Of a stretch of DNA of 64,000 nucleotides, positions 24,311 through 37,264 are shown in pieces. The position numbers were made by a program, and so were the translations under genes. How positions within the stretch are numbered: the stretch's first letter is position 1; each line of letters begins with the position of its first letter. Under the pieces are notes generated by a model. The model was not told the origin of the DNA, ran no database searches, and saw nothing but the letters and a program-made list of their open reading frames with translations. This DNA is from Monarcha castaneiventris obscurior (taxonomy: Eukaryota > Chordata > Aves > Passeriformes > Monarchidae): assembly GCA_026261815.1 (NCBI GenBank), contig JAMPIT010000481.1:744001-808000 (forward strand), written 5' to 3'.

Positions 24311-26170
24311 GGTAAGTGAGCAGGGGAGGATGCAGTGTCTTTTCCTCCATGGCAGGAGCTCTTTTGAGCTTATTCCTTGACCATGCAGGGGATGTGGTTC
24401 CTGCAGGGACAAACACAGCCCTTCTGTGTTTATTTAGCGACAGTTACCAAACACAGAGATATCTCAGTGCTCGGGGGTTTCAGCCTGATCTAGGATGAGC
24501 AGATATCTTAAACATAATAATCAAAAAGACAGAAAAATCGGTAACTCGTCTCTCTTGAGCTTCAAATACGAATTGGTTCAAATTTTAGGTGCGTTGTTTC
24601 TTACTTCATCCCTATTGCCTGTTCTCCCTAGCTGAGCCACATTAATGCAGAGATTGAGATCCCCTTCCCAGCATCTCTAAATGGATGGAGGAATCCTCCT
24701 GAGGCAAATACGAGGTGAGGATGTGTAAGAAAAACCTCAATTTAGTATTCTAATAAGAATTAGGTGTCCAGATTCCTTTAACAGCTTTGCAATATCAGAC
24801 GTGAAGCACAAAGGGATCTTCTCCCTAGCTCAGGGGCATGACACACTCCATCCAGGCACAGAAGAGCTGCTCTGGTCTTCCCCACTCTCAGCAAATTATG
24901 GTTTCCTACTTCCAGAGCTCTGAATTGTATTTATATCATGAAATACGGAGTTGTGGGAAAAAACCCTGATCCTTCAGAAAGCTGCAGTCCTGGCAGGCAG
25001 GCGGATGCTGCCTGTGCTAATAGTGAAAACACAGAGAGACATTTTCCTGCTTGGTTTTCTTTTTGGTGGGGGGAAAAGGGCACGTTCAAAGCACTGAGCA
25101 CACAAATGTGTGCACACACAAACCCTCCAGCCTCTGCACATGTATTCACCGGGGGTTCAAATTAAACTCCAGATCGTGCAACTGTGATCTGTACAGATTA
25201 GAAGTGGGCTTAGATTGCAATTAAGTCAAGGGAAGTCAAGAGCTTAGATAACGATTATAATTTTTTTTTCTATTTGGAAGAACCAATTGGAAAAAAAAAA
25301 AGGGAAATAAAAAGAAGATTAAAATATAGTATGTCTGTGCACATGTACTAATAAATTGTCATTAAACAGTTCCCTCCTTATTGTCTAAATGGAGATACTA
25401 TGAAATATTTGTAATTAGCAACACAATTTATTAAAGCTGCCCTATCTTGGCTTGGTGCTGTTTCACAATCAAATGCAGTTTGGGATTTTGCAGCCAACCA
25501 TTTTTTAATCACCAGAGCACTTCATTTTTAGTAAATCCAACCCTAATTTTTGTTATCCCCTGCTGGGCTTTACTTGAAAAAAAAAAAAAGTTTAATTTGG
25601 TTGAGATCCCCTCAAAATCATCTCTGCTTAATGCCTCCCAGCCTTCTGCAGTCTGTCTGCCCGTTTTGTACAAAACACACGCAAGCAGTAATCAGCAACT
25701 ATATCCCAGCCTTGCATTAAATGTCAGTTTTGTGCTTTGAGATTTTTCATGTGCTTTTGAAAAGCAGGGTGTAGCAGGATGCAGCCCACATAAAAAAAAA
25801 AAAAAATAGAAAAAAAAGGAAAAAGAGAGAGAGAGAGATGCAGCAGAAAAATAGTGTTCATTATTGGGGAGAAGTAAGTAAATGATAAGAGATGATTTAG
25901 AGATCCGGAATGTAAAATGCATGATGCAAACCTTCAGAAATGGACTGCTCCTACACTATTAGGAGTTGAAGGTCACGCCACATGTCATTGGAAAGGTAAT
26001 TTTCTCTAGATTTTGAAATAGGATCTCAGATTTGACCTATGCCCTCCGTGTCAGGAACATCTGGGCATCCTTAATGCATCTATTCCTTTTCCTTTTTTCC
26101 TTTTTCCTTTGTTCCCAAAGCTGGACGACAGTCCCTGGTTTGGAAGGAAGAGAAAAAGAATGGCCACATT
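24311..26170. other. unique non-coding sequence with A-rich runs
   Basis: No gene seen. A-rich runs lie at 25288-25301, 25578-25590 and 25791-25818, the last followed by a short (GA)n at 25825-25838. The AT-rich block at 25225-25440, with GATTATAATT, ATTAGCAACAC and TAATAAATTG, could hold regulatory sequence. Open frames are all under 100 codons. Confidence 0.5.
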
Positions 26171-26177
26171 TCAGTTT

Positions 26178-26275
26178 TAGCCTTGCTGTGGACTTGTAGG
26201 AGACCCTGGACAAGTCATTTCATGCCTTTTGGTTTCCCCTTGTCAGTAAGATGGATTTGATATAGAAATGCCCAG
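26178..26275 (+). mobile_element. possible ancient MIR-like SINE remnant
   Basis: The order 'GACCCTGGACAAGTCATTTCATGCC ... GGTTTCCCC ... AGTAAGATGG' (26202-26254, in pieces) follows the conserved stretch of MIR-type SINEs: a 'GGCAAGTCACTTAACC' block, then 'CAGTTTCCCCATCTGTAAAATGGG'. The match is partial and judged by eye against remembered family features. MIR/CORE-SINE remnants are rare but known in bird genomes, often under constraint. Confidence 0.45.
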
Positions 26276-26654
26276 ATAGCTCATGCTTAGGTCTCAGTAT
26301 TTGATTAATTAATGCTCATGAGTTATTTTGGGATGGTCACATGAAATAAGTTATTCACAGCTCATTCAGATGTGCTTCCATTGCTTTAACAGCTTTGAGA
26401 ATGAGATTTGTTTCCCACAAACAAGATATCTTTATCCATATCAATAGGTGTCTAAGTGTGATTCCACAGGGTGCAAAATTATATGAATGACTTGAAATAC
26501 TTTTACCAGATATTTTTCATTACCTTTTGAAACAGATTTAAAATGCCCTTCTCTTGAATCTTCTTCTCATGCTGCGCTCAGCTAGAAATACAAATGTTTA
26601 GTGCGTCCAGAAGCCGAAGCATCCAAAAATATCGTTCTCTTTGGAAAATATAGG

Positions 26655-26705
26655 TGCCTATGTGCTTCAGTTTCCCTCATCTTTATACTGGGAAAAGTGA
26701 GGTTT
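26655..26705 (+). mobile_element. possible MIR/L3-type 3' tail remnant
   Basis: The words GTGCTTCAGTTTCCCTCATC and TACTGGGAAAAGTGAGG resemble the 'CCTCAGTTTCCCCATCTGTAAAATGGGG' end shared by MIR, L2 and L3-related elements. It lies about 400 bases from the similar 26178-26275 piece on the same strand. It is too short to name a family. Confidence 0.4.
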
Positions 26706-29590
26706 ATCTATAGAGACTAAAGGAAGAAGAGAAGCAGAAAAGCTTCTAGTTTCTGCAGACAGCTTTCCTCAATATTTTGAGACAACCTCTCCATGCAAGT
26801 CACAATTTCTGTTCTGTGCAAAAATCTAACTCTTCAACCTACTTGGCTTCCTTATTTCCAGTGAAATCCTTGAGCACCAGAGGCCAAAATTTCTCCAAGG
26901 TTCAAATTAAAATCCTTTGCCTCCAAAATAAAAGCTCAGTTTACACTCTTAGCAATGCTGCAGTGTAAGGAAGATGAACATCCGTAAAATAAATGTTTTC
27001 CCAGGGGGAACAGCAGTGTTTGAGAGGAGGGAGCTCATCCTGCTGGTGTTGGGCATTTGCACTGTGAGCGGTGAATGAAGTCAGAGACTAAACTCAGACC
27101 TAAAATCATCTGTGTTTCAAATCTGCTTCACCATCAGCCTTGTCAGGGTCCTGTCTGCAGCAGCACAAACCTGGAGAGTGCTGGAGCAGAGCCTCTGCTC
27201 CTCTGGGATGCTCTCCCCGACAGCCCCATGCAGCCTGGGCTGCTCTGCTCAGCTGCTGCCCCTTCAATTCTCCTTTCTGTTTATCTTCTCCTTATGAATG
27301 GAGCCCAGCTAATCAGCCTGATGGCCAGGATGCCTGTCGGAAAACATATAAAAGGATTTAAATCCCTCTCTCTCCTTCAGGAAAGCTTTTCCCAGGAGTG
27401 GGAAAAGGGTTCATGATTCTGACTGTGGAAGAGAGCAGGGGGATCTTTACTCAGGGGCAGAGCAGCTCTTTGCAGGCATGGACTTGGGGTTCACATCAAA
27501 TTCCCAGCCTAACATCCTGTCTAAGGTGAACTTAAAAACAAAGTCATCTTGCAAATGGTTCCCCCAGCAGGTTGAGACATGCTGTTGAGGATAATGTGAA
27601 CTCCCTGCAGTCTCAGAGAGACAGGGAGAAAGCAGCTTATTTCCATATCTTAATTAAAATTTCCATTAATCCCATCTGAGGCCTCATAACTTCAAAAACT
27701 TGGACAAAAAACCCCAACACTTATTTCTGATAAATATTTTAGACTAATTGTTCGGAGGTAGCAGACATCTCTGGCTGGTGAATATCAACGAGCCGTGGGT
27801 GCTGCCGGCTGTTTAAAGGGAACCGCGAGGGTTTTGTTTGTTTGTCCTCTGAAAATTACGGAACATCTTAAATGCCAAAGATAGGAGACACAGAAAACAA
27901 ATGTGCTGGGCTGAGCAGGGCAGCTGCAGCTCCCGTAGGATTGTTTGGAGGCTGCTTTTGTGCCTTGTAGGCTCCTTCCCGCAGGCTCAGAGCCCAGGTG
28001 CTTCCAGAGCAAGGGGAGCTGCTGGGCAAAGGAGCTGCTGGCTCAGGACAACATCTCTTAATGATGCTCTGCCTTTATCCTCCAACTCAGCAGGGTGTTT
28101 TTGGAAAAAGTGATGAGAATCAGGGGTTTAAAAGCAAAACACAATTTCCCCAACCAAACTCTGAGCCTACAGGTACTGCTTTTTGAAAGGAGATGTGAGT
28201 CTGTGGTCGCGTCAAGGTGGAGGTGCTGATGTCAGTGGAGAAGATGAAAATCCAGAATGTGACCTGGCATTGTCTTCCTCTTCTGCCCAGCCCAGAGCCA
28301 TGGGCTGCTGGTTTTCCTTACAGGCAAAGCCTCCATGTGGATGGAAAAGTCACCACTCCACTGAGCAATCATCAGGAACCCAGACAAGACCGTGATTTTT
28401 CCCTCTGTGGAGGGACACAGGGTTTCTCATCCTTTAAACCAAGATCACAAGCAATGTTTATTCACACTCTGCCTCACCTCCACCAGTTTTTCTGTCTTCC
28501 AATAGCTCCTGCAGCTTTTCCAGCAGTGACCAAAAAACATTCCTAAAGAGCCAGAAGAAAGGGCACAATTAATGACAGTTTCAGCCTCCTGCCTGGCCAC
28601 AGGAGATGGCTGAGAAACAGCAGTGAGATTTAGAATGGCAAGAAGAAAAAACACAGTGAAGTTTTTCCTTTGTCATTTAAAATCATGCATCTGCCCCATT
28701 CTTGGGGGATGAGCACCAGAGTCTTGAATGTCCCTTTTGCACTGTGCTGAGATCACCAAAGCCCATCTCTTACAACCCCACTTCCCCCTCTGCTCACTTT
28801 CTTTGCTTCCCAAATTTGACACTGGTAGGGATAAGAAAATATTAATTTAGGCTTTGTGGAGTGGAGGTAGGTTTGGGGATGGCACAAAAGGTATTGGGTT
28901 TTGGCTCTTTCTTCCATACCATTCAGCCTTGTAGACAGTTTAAAAAATGAATTTAATGATCTTTCACTTAATTTTAAATGCTAGTAATTTAATCCATGGA
29001 AAGAAGCATTTATTACTGTTTGGATGCATGCAGGAGTAAGCAAAATGCTTTCACATTTCTATTGAGCACCAGGGTGTATTTGGGGTGCAGAGAGAGGACT
29101 CCCCATGCCTGTTTAATGGCTTTTCAGGCACACAGGAGAGAAACTAACCAGGTAACAAAGCTGAAGTGGGAGGGATGGGGTGGAAAACAGAGCAGCCCTT
29201 CTGCTGGGGCAAGGCTGGGAATTTGTGTCCATCCGCCTGCAGGGCTCAGCTGTCGGGGTAGGGAAATGTGAAAGGACAGAGCCCCTCTCTGGCTTTTCCC
29301 TCCTCATGTCAGTGGCAGCCACGGAGAGCAGCAGCCATAATTAAAGCCCGATGCGGAGCCCGGTGTCCCGGAGGTAACATCCTCGGAATGAGCTGAGCAA
29401 TGGGAATGGCAAACTGCAAGGGACCCAGTGACAGGTTCTCCGTGGTCATAGATCACCTCTGAGTGACAGAAAATTGGACACAGATCACAAGGAAGGCAGG
29501 AGAGAGCATTGGGGAGGGGGGAGGAAGGGGCGAAAGCAACCATTCCTAAAACGAGCCTAAAATCTGCCTGGTTGCTAGGGAAGTGGGACT
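26706..29590. other. unique non-coding sequence
   Basis: No recognisable gene. The largest frames are 113 codons (27075-27416 plus) and 109 codons (28217-28546 plus), with overlapping alternatives in other frames. The right end (29330-29540) is more CpG-rich. No mobile element ends. Confidence 0.5.
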
Positions 29591-29594
29591 CCTG

Positions 29595-29905
29595 GTAAGT
29601 CATTTCAATTTGTACCTATATTTATAACAGTATGAAGATACGTTTTATAATCTGTGTAATAAAGAACCTCATCAGCAACTTCTCAAAGAAACTTGTTATT
29701 ACAGAGAATGACACTCTAATTGCCTCCAGACATTTAGCTTGTCTAGAGAGTGAAGTAACCTGATAAGCTATTGAGCTATTAAGTGATGTAGAATCAATTA
29801 ATGTAGTTAGATAAGAAAGTAATACCCTACCCAGGTTAACTAAGTGGTATGTGTCAAACGAGTCACTATTAATTCAGGTCCAGAACAGCATAGTGGACCT
29901 GTATA
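29595..29905. promoter_or_regulatory. candidate conserved non-coding element
   Basis: AT-rich, frame-free sequence with TTTATAATCTG, CTCTAATTGCC, ATCAATTAATG, TTAGATAAGAAAG (GATA-type) and CTATTAATTCAGG. Dense homeodomain and GATA-like words with no open frame of 60 codons or more in 360 bases (29604-29965). Regulatory role inferred. Confidence 0.3.
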
Positions 29906-30420
29906 ATTCTCAGTAACCTTCATGAAATTGAGGGGATTGCATTTTGACCAAAGAAAACTTGTTTTTCAAAGGTCTTTTGTGAGGAAAAAAAAATAAAGAT
30001 AAATACAGAATTCATTACCGGGCTGATTTTTTCCAGTAATATTCTCCATAAATTTAAAACATAAATTACTGAAGAGCAGTGCTGCAGTGATGGTTAAATT
30101 GTAGGGACTGATTCTTTCAACTTTTGGAAAGAGAGGGAGACGTAGGGGGAGCACACCTTGAATTTCCACGCCGGCATGAGAACACAAACAGGAGCTGGAT
30201 AACCGGGTGTGGAATTGCTCGTGTCACCCAGCACAGGCACACCCAGCCCTGGAGAGCAGCACAGAACCATCAGTGCCTCCATTTCCTCTCAGCCTGGCAG
30301 CACCCCAGGCTGGTGGAGCTGGGCTGCCAGCGAGCAGGGCTGACACAGGGACAAGGTGACAGATGGGGAAGGGTCGCAGTGCCTTGTGTAGATACAAGCA
30401 AGAAATGTGTGAGGCCCGAG
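29906..30420. other. unique non-coding sequence
   Basis: Only chance-like frames (up to 100 codons, 30124-30426 plus, crossed by 30094-30282 minus). No repeat or RNA recognised. Confidence 0.5.
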
Positions 30421-30730
30421 TTCTAGCTCCAGTTAATTTTGTCCCTGTCTGATCTAGCTTCGGGTGTGATTATCTGGAGTGTGTTAGAGCAGCGGAGAGG
30501 AGAAGGGGTGAGAAATTATCATCCTGTCTGTCTCACCACTGCTGCAGGTTTCCTCTCCTGATATATTGTCTCTGTAGCTGGGGAGTGCAGAGGGAGGTTA
30601 ATGAATCTTAAAACATTTGTAAGTGGCACAATGTAGCTCCAAGCAAGCCAGGGTACTGGGGAAAGTCTGCATTGCTGCTCTAATGTGCTGCTCAACAAGA
30701 GCTAATTAGCCCTACCTGGGAGCACAGAGC
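30421..30730. promoter_or_regulatory. candidate conserved non-coding element
   Basis: A frame-free block with CCAGTTAATTTTG, GTGATTATCTGG, GTTAATGAATC and GCTAATTAGCCC, the last containing the palindrome GCTAATTAGC. The motif texture suggests a possible enhancer; no other support. Confidence 0.25.
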
Positions 30731-30950
30731 ACCGGGGACACGGGGGCACTGCCAGTTCAGGGGGTGCCTGTGCTGCCTCCAGCCCTGCTGGCTCCACGGC
30801 TCTGCTTTGGACCCTTTCTTCAAGCTTTTGGAAAGAGATGTTTTCAGCTATGAAATTGCAGTCACCCACGTCTTGCTGCAGGGGTTGTTCTCATCCATGT
30901 ACCCAGCTGTCTGGCAATGTCCAGTGTTTTATATAGATATATAAATACAA

Positions 30951-30995
30951 AATCATGGAGTATCCTGAGTTAGAAGGGACACACACAGATTTATG
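30951..30995 (-). mobile_element. short CR1 LINE 3'-end fragment
   Basis: The sequence ATCATGGAGTATCCTGAG followed by TTAGAAGGGACACACA matches the reverse complement of the CR1 3' end ('ATCATAGAATATCCTGAGTTGGAAGGGACCC'). Similarity fades after about 45 bases, so this is a very truncated or decayed copy. It is the same subtype as the copy at 49727-49820. Confidence 0.7.
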
Positions 30996-33900
30996 CCATC
31001 CTGCAGTATTTGGAGAACTCCTGTAATGAATGAGCCTGGGTTTAAGACTGACTCCAGGAACATTTTGAGACTTTCTCCCGAGATTAGGCCCATCAGGGAA
31101 AGAGAATTGTTGGAGGACTCAAAGCAATGTGTCAGAGGTGAGAGAACACCTCCAGGCACTCATGGGTCAGTTGGCATTAGCATGACCTGCTGTGGTTAGA
31201 TAACAAACTAGCTTAAAGCTCTTCATAAATCCTTGGAATGGGTCTTTGCGCCTTTGGAAACTTGCAGTCCTTTGGAAATCTGGGCTTGTAGGGGAAATGG
31301 CAGACTCTTGGTGGAAGGTTTATTGCATACTATATTGTATGTCATCTATGACAGAAGAATATTTGGGAAAAAATTAACATTAACGTCCCTAAAATGTCCC
31401 ATTACATGAGGTGTAACCACATGGAAAACTTGGTTTTTCTTCTGTGAAGGACAACAGCAGTTCCCCATGGACCACAGGGCAGCAGTAAAAGACCAATCAG
31501 CTGAGGGAAATGCAGAACCATAAATACATCAATAGTGAAGGTTTTAGTGCTTCCTCTCGAGCATTTAGATGTGGTACAGGATTGGAAATTTTGTTTCTGA
31601 TCTTTAAACATGAACAACCCAGAGCCATCCGAACTGATTTGCTTAATGTGCTGTTCAGCATTCACAGCATAAATTGAATTGTTAGCCTCTCTGTCTGTGC
31701 ATTTGAATGTTTTGATTCTAATATTACCAGCAGAGCAACCTTCCCTAACTGGATTGTTCTCACAAGTAATGTTGATGCTTTGCACTCCCACTCAATTGAT
31801 GTCATTGGGGCTACTGACAAGAAGGTGCCTGTTAGGGAGAACAGGCTGAGATCAGATAAGAGCAGAGAGTGGCAAATCAGCAATACCTCATTTTTCATCA
31901 ATGTCCTTTATTTTAATTTTTTTTCCACCAATTCCTAGTTTTTTTGCTTCTGACAGGGATGGGCCTGCAGACACTCTAGCCCACAGCTAAAGCTGCTGAG
32001 CACCTAACTGGGATGTGTCTGCACCTTCCCACAGTGTAGGAATGCCCATCAGGAAGGGTTTGCAGCTGAGCATCTGCCCCACACCAGTGTGCCTGGACAA
32101 GGTTTGTGTGCAATACTGGGAGAGAACCCAGCTCTCCTCATGCCAGCGGGTGCAGATTGTCCACAGTGCTGGAAGTCATATGGAGCCATTGTATCTCTGA
32201 GATATATAGATATTTATGTATCAGTGCAGTCCACTTGAAATTACAGAACAACATGCAGCAGCTTGACTCCAGTGAAATTCTGGAGAGGAGTTAAAGGCAG
32301 GAGTTTTTGGGAAGTTTGAGGCTGCAAGACCTCATGGAGTTGGTGTTTTCGTGCTGCTCTGGGAAGAGACATCCCCAAGTGTGTGTCTGGTGCAGATATC
32401 AGCACAAAGCTGGGTCTCTGTAAGTTGGATCTTGGTAGCAAACCCTCATGGATGCAACAGACACCGTCAGGGACCAGAGCCCTGGGGAGGAGAAGTGACA
32501 GCACCACCACGTCCATCAAAAGGACAGGATGTGCAAGAGCTGTGGAAAAACGCATGGAAGATGAAATATGGGATCTGGGATATAACAGAAGTGAATTTGT
32601 CACTCCTAGATCTCAGCAAAGTCTATTACCAGAGAAAGGGAGAGGCAAGACTCTTCTCTGGAAGTTACTCATGAGTAACTCTTGTGACCTGTGGTTTTCA
32701 GTCCTTTCCAGAGTTCGATGTTTCATACGTAGACAGTTGCCAGGGGAAATTTTGCTTACACTGTAATTTTCCATTTGCTGCTAGACTTCAGACAGATGAG
32801 TGCAAACTGTTCTCTCTGCAACTGAGGAGATAATTTTGCAGTCAGTGTGAACACGGTGAACCTTCTAATTTATTTTTTTTTCTCTAATAACAGTTTGGCA
32901 AATCAAAGTGTCTGTTCATTTAGGCAGGAAAAACACCTGGGAACCATGCAAAGAGAATACACAGGCATAGAGCTGGACTCTGAGCTGGCTGTGTCTTAGA
33001 TTAGATATTCTCAGTGATTAGGGGTATTGAACATTTTCCATTTTATCTTGTCTGCATTGAAAGACAAGCATCGAGGATGACTTTGGAGGGAAGGAGGTAA
33101 CACACACACTCACAGTTTCTAAGTACTTTTATTCACACAAATTCCTTTGCCATATTTTCCAACATCGTAAGATATTGGTCATTAAGATAAATTCAGAAAT
33201 CTGGCCACTACTGAGAGGTCAAATAGGGAAAAAATGAGAAAGTGAATATTTGTGCTTTGTATAGAAGTAGAAGTTAGGGAGACACGATTGCATTTCTTGC
33301 CTGTCAAATAAGTTCCATTTTAAGCCAAGAAAAGCAACAGTGGGACACCAAGTAACAGAGAAGGATTTTTCCCAGAGAATAATTTTTAATTAGTTCAAAA
33401 AACTGGTAAATTTTAGGACAGTCACCCAGATTGCTTCATCCACAGTAAATAATAGAAATAAACCTCCCCTCTGCTCCTGCCTTGCACATATCCAGGCACA
33501 TGTGAGCCCAGGTTAACAAAACCACACTTTCTTTTGTTCTCTTTGTTCCCTTTGTTCACTATGCAGTAATGAAAAATGACAGCCATATTTATTGTAACAT
33601 TCCTCCAGGAATGCAGAGATAATTACCTGCCCTTAGCATGGGAGAGGAGAACGAGCACGAGCTCTGTCTCCTTCCAGCTCCCAGGAATCCAACAGCAGCC
33701 TTGGCATGGAATGTGAACGAAGATGTTGGGAGCAGAGATCTACTGCCTTGTTTTTAGGGTTCATTTTTTGTCTCTTGAAAAACGCCAGCTGAGAAGAGCT
33801 CAAACACCTCTGTTAAAAGGGGACTGCTCTGAATTTCACCTGTTTCCTCTCCCTTTTCTAAAGGGAAGGCCTCTGTGTGTTCATTTGAAGTAGACTTGAC

Positions 33901-34203
33901 TTTATTGATAAAACTGCTGTTTTCACGAGGCTCTTGCAGGGTCTGTGCAGACAAATCTGCCTTCAGCCCTGGCCACTTCAGGTGTGATTCTGCTTTCCAT
34001 TAAAGAAACCCCAAACTTCACCTCACGTGCTTTTAAGAGGGTAAGTGTTATTTCTGAGAAGTACTGGATTAGTTGGCATTGGAAATGAAAGCCTCCAATC
34101 TAGCAAAATAAAATAATCATTTGGTATGTATAAGTGTGAGCTGGTTCCTGTTCACCCTCCTGGTGTGTGTGGTGGTAGAGATCCACAGCCTGGCCACAGG
34201 AAT
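30996..34203. other. unique non-coding sequence
   Basis: Frames up to 129 codons (31402-31791 minus) have no recognisable domain. No open frame of 60 codons or more occurs at 32767-33753. This subregion is AT-rich with several TTTTTAATTAG-type words (33386) but is otherwise featureless. No mobile element seen. Confidence 0.5.
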
Positions 34204-34345
34204 CAGAGAATCCCAGAACAGTTTGGGCTGGAAAGGACCTTAAAACTCATCCGGTTCCAAGCCCCCTGCCGTGGGCAGGGACACCTTCCACTAGACCAGG
34301 TTTCTCCAAGCAACGTGACCTGGAGCAATTCCAGGGATGGGAAAT
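34204..34345 (-). mobile_element. CR1 LINE 3' end, antisense
   Basis: Read on the plus strand it begins with CAGAGAATCCCAGAACAG, then TTTGGGCTGGAAAGGACC, a CCGTGGGCAGGGACACC block and ACTAGACCAGG. This is the classical avian CR1 3' region in reverse orientation. The body is 5'-truncated after about 140 bases, as is usual for CR1. No reverse-transcriptase coding part is present. Confidence 0.93.
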
Positions 34346-34580
34346 GGACAATGATTCCCTTCCCAAAGCATGGGGGGATGAGCTCTCCCTGTGGTGGGAG
34401 CTCCCGTTCCCTCCCTGCCTGTGCTTGTTTGGGAAAACCCCCCTAGATGAGCATGTCCCCGAGGTCCAGTGCAGAAAAGTGAGGGGAATTCTCTCACTTT
34501 TCCTCTTTTGTTCAGCAACAACAACCCATCCCAATGAGGTCTGCTCAGGTAACCAAGTGCCTCACTGCAGCTTTTCATGA
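34346..34580. other. non-coding flank of CR1
   Basis: Overlapping chance-like frames on both strands (34247-34534 minus, 34126-34446 plus) extend from the CR1 copy. Nothing else is recognisable. Confidence 0.45.
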
Positions 34581-34820
34581 TTATTTTCTCCTATTTTTTC
34601 CCATTTAATGGAAATTTGGAAATAAGACATATTTAGCCTTCGTAAGAAAAATCTCTTCATATCTTAATATTTTTGTTCTCCGCCTTTATTTCCTCACTAG
34701 CTGGGATTCTTCAGGCTGATTATTTTTTAAGGTATTGAAAATATAATCCCTACGATATATTAAAATACAATTAAAAATGTTATCATATTTGCAGTGGTGT
34801 GTTATGCCTAGGGAGGTTTT
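34581..34820. promoter_or_regulatory. AT-rich candidate non-coding element
   Basis: A frame-free AT-rich block containing TCTTAATATTTTTG, TGATTATTTTTT, CTACGATATATTAAAATAC and GTTATCATATTTGC (GATA-type). It may be regulatory, or simply AT-rich spacer next to the CR1 copy. Confidence 0.18.
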
Positions 34821-36720
34821 ACAGGAGCAAATCTCTTTTTGCATTCCCTGCACAAGTGAGGGAGACCAACTGACTATTGCTGACCTTTTTTACTGACAGG
34901 AAAGTGGAAACAAAAAGAGAGGGGATGGATTTTTGATGCTTCCAGGTGTTTTGCCTTCCCACCACATTCTGTGTGACCCAGAACATCTCCCAGTGGTACA
35001 GGAAAAAAGGAGACAAAAATTAAGTTCAGAGCCTGGATTGGTCTGATTCTCAGGTTATGATGAGGAAGTTCTGGCATGGCAGCGAGATGGGGATGGGGAT
35101 GGCCAAGGGATGCTGAGCTGTAGCTGATTCCCATGGCCTAATCCCCTGCCTGTGGAGAGCAGCAAAGCTGCTCCATGGCAGAGCAGCTGCTCTTGGTGGG
35201 AGCTCATGGAGCTGGGAAACGCAGCCCTGCAAGTGGGAATGTGTGGATTAGTGGGGCTGTGCATCCAGGGGAGTCCTCCTGGAGACCCTTCTGGGCTCCA
35301 AAGGACCTCTTCATCTTTGCCACGTGAGCCAACACTTCACCTTCCCACAATGGGATGGGCAGGCATTGGGTGTGGGCTGTGACTGTGCCCTCTTGGCCCT
35401 CTGAGCTGGATCTCTTTGCTGGGCATGGACGCTTGCAGGACACACAGCCTAAATCAGGCAAAATGGGCAGGAATTCTGGGATTTGCAGCTGAACTCCCCA
35501 AATCTCAGTCTCTTACCTTCCCTAGCCCATACCCAGAAGGGATTGCACTGGGAGTTGCATTTATCCCTCAATGGCCTATGCAGAGATGTAGGGTTCAGAA
35601 ATGGGGAATTTGGAGGACAAAGGATTATCTGGACCATGCCATCATGATGGGAAAGTAATTGAAAAATAATATAAAATATTCTATCATGTTATATTACATT
35701 GTATTAATCAAAGTGCCCAAGTGCTTAGGGAACTCGATTCTCTTTGTCTCTCTTCTCCTCTTTTTCTCTCTACCCCCAGGAACTACTTCTGTTCCTACAG
35801 CTCATACTTTCAACTGTCTTTAAATAAGTGTTTAATGGGATTTATAAAACACCTGAGCAGGTTAGATAGGTTATAATTCCCACTGATTTCACTGACCTCT
35901 CTGCAGATGGGATACAGGCTCCTATATCACACAGGCTTATTTGAAAATATTATTTCAAGTATGCTGGAAACCACTAGTCCTATTAGATTTGTGGTTTAAA
36001 TTCTGGGAGGTGCCATCAGAGTGGGGCTGGTGCATAGAAATATAAATAAAACTAAAAATATATACGTGTGTTGGTACCTGCCTCTGCGTGTGTGCACGTG
36101 TGTAGTCTTTATTGGTGGCTGAAAACCTGGTGCCTGCTCTTTGGTTTTCCATTTTAGCTGGCCTATTATCAGAGATTTCAGGAGTGTGAGTTTCATAAGT
36201 AGAGGTTATCATACATTGCAGGCCATCTCTCCTGCTGGGGAGCAAAATGAAGGTTTGATAATGAGATCGCCCAAAGGCAGATAAGAGCTCCAGCTTGCTG
36301 AACAGTCCCTCAAGGTTTCCTGTGATGGCAAAAAGGAGGGAATGCAATTTATTATCCTTCTCTCCTTGTACCTTCCCATTGTTTGAGAAGTCAAAGCAAC
36401 AAACTACATGGGTTAAAAATAAATAAATTAATAACCAGAGCAGGAGACACTGTGTGTTGTTCTTTTGCTCTGAGGAAGGAGATCTGTGATTTGCTCTAAC
36501 ACCACGAAGGAAGTGTCTGAACTCCAAATCCTGAAATCCCATTTAATGGACAGGCTCTCCCATCTCTCCTCCCGCCTTCTTCCTGTTAGGATGGATATTC
36601 TAAAATGAGTCAAGTGCTTTATCTTGATAGAGGGTGGAGGATGGCTCTGTAACTGCTGCTGATAACCTCCCCATCTCCAGTTCTGTTTGCTCTTCTTTCA
36701 TGCTAAATGCTACAAAGTGC
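34821..36720. other. unique non-coding sequence incl. 195-codon chance frame
   Basis: A minus-strand open frame of 195 codons lies at 35955-36542. Its translation has no recognisable domain, ends in a low-complexity Ser/Asn/His-rich tail and is overlapped by others in the same strand. About one frame of this size is expected by chance in a window this long, so I do not call it a gene. AT-rich sequence at 35655-35720 and a GGGGATGGGGATGG patch near 35088 are the other details. Confidence 0.45.
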
Positions 36721-36895
36721 ATTACAGGAAAGCAAAAGGTCAGATTTAAGCCGTAAAACATGGAAGATTCGGAGCCGAAGTTGCCACATCATTAAGTCAC
36801 AGCATCTTCATGCTTATGTTTTCTAGCACATATGGTATATAAAATCACCTAGTGTTTCACAACCCTCTTAAATAATTAGGCACAACAGGGTTTGC
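36721..36895. promoter_or_regulatory. candidate conserved non-coding element
   Basis: A frame-free block with GCCGTAAAACATGG, a CATTAAGTCACAGC stretch, TATGGTATATAAAATC (TATA-like) and CTTAAATAATTAGGC. Texture only. Confidence 0.2.
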
Positions 36896-37264
36896 TGGGT
36901 GACCACCTGGATAAAGTCAAAACAGTGGCATCTGCATCAACCAGATGGGAGTCTGCTCTTCGCTGCCATCAGGAAATGGACAGCCAACTTCCACTCGAGT
37001 GAACCAAAAGCTGCCTTCTCCCAGACCAGAAAGGGAAAGGGAAGTGTAGGAGAGAGCAATAAATGTGTCTTCCTCCAATTTTCAGGTTATCAAGTCTCCA
37101 CTGAAACAAGGAGGAGATTCTGTTCCCCAGCTGGAGAAGCAGCAGGGAGGAGGTGAGCTGGATTTGTACATCATCAGCAAACCACATACCTGGCAATGCA
37201 CGTGGCAAGTTGAACAAAGGTTTATATTTTTATTTGCTTTTCTCATTAAAAAAAAAAATACAGT

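Noticed and set aside
30928..30950. TATA-box promoter at TTATATAGATATATAAATAC
   Set aside because: Low-complexity TA-rich stretch next to a CR1 fragment, without other promoter elements.
35955..36542. 195-codon minus-strand frame as a possible gene
   Set aside because: No recognisable domain, a low-complexity end and no splice or promoter context. A frame of this length is expected about once by chance in 64 kb on six frames.
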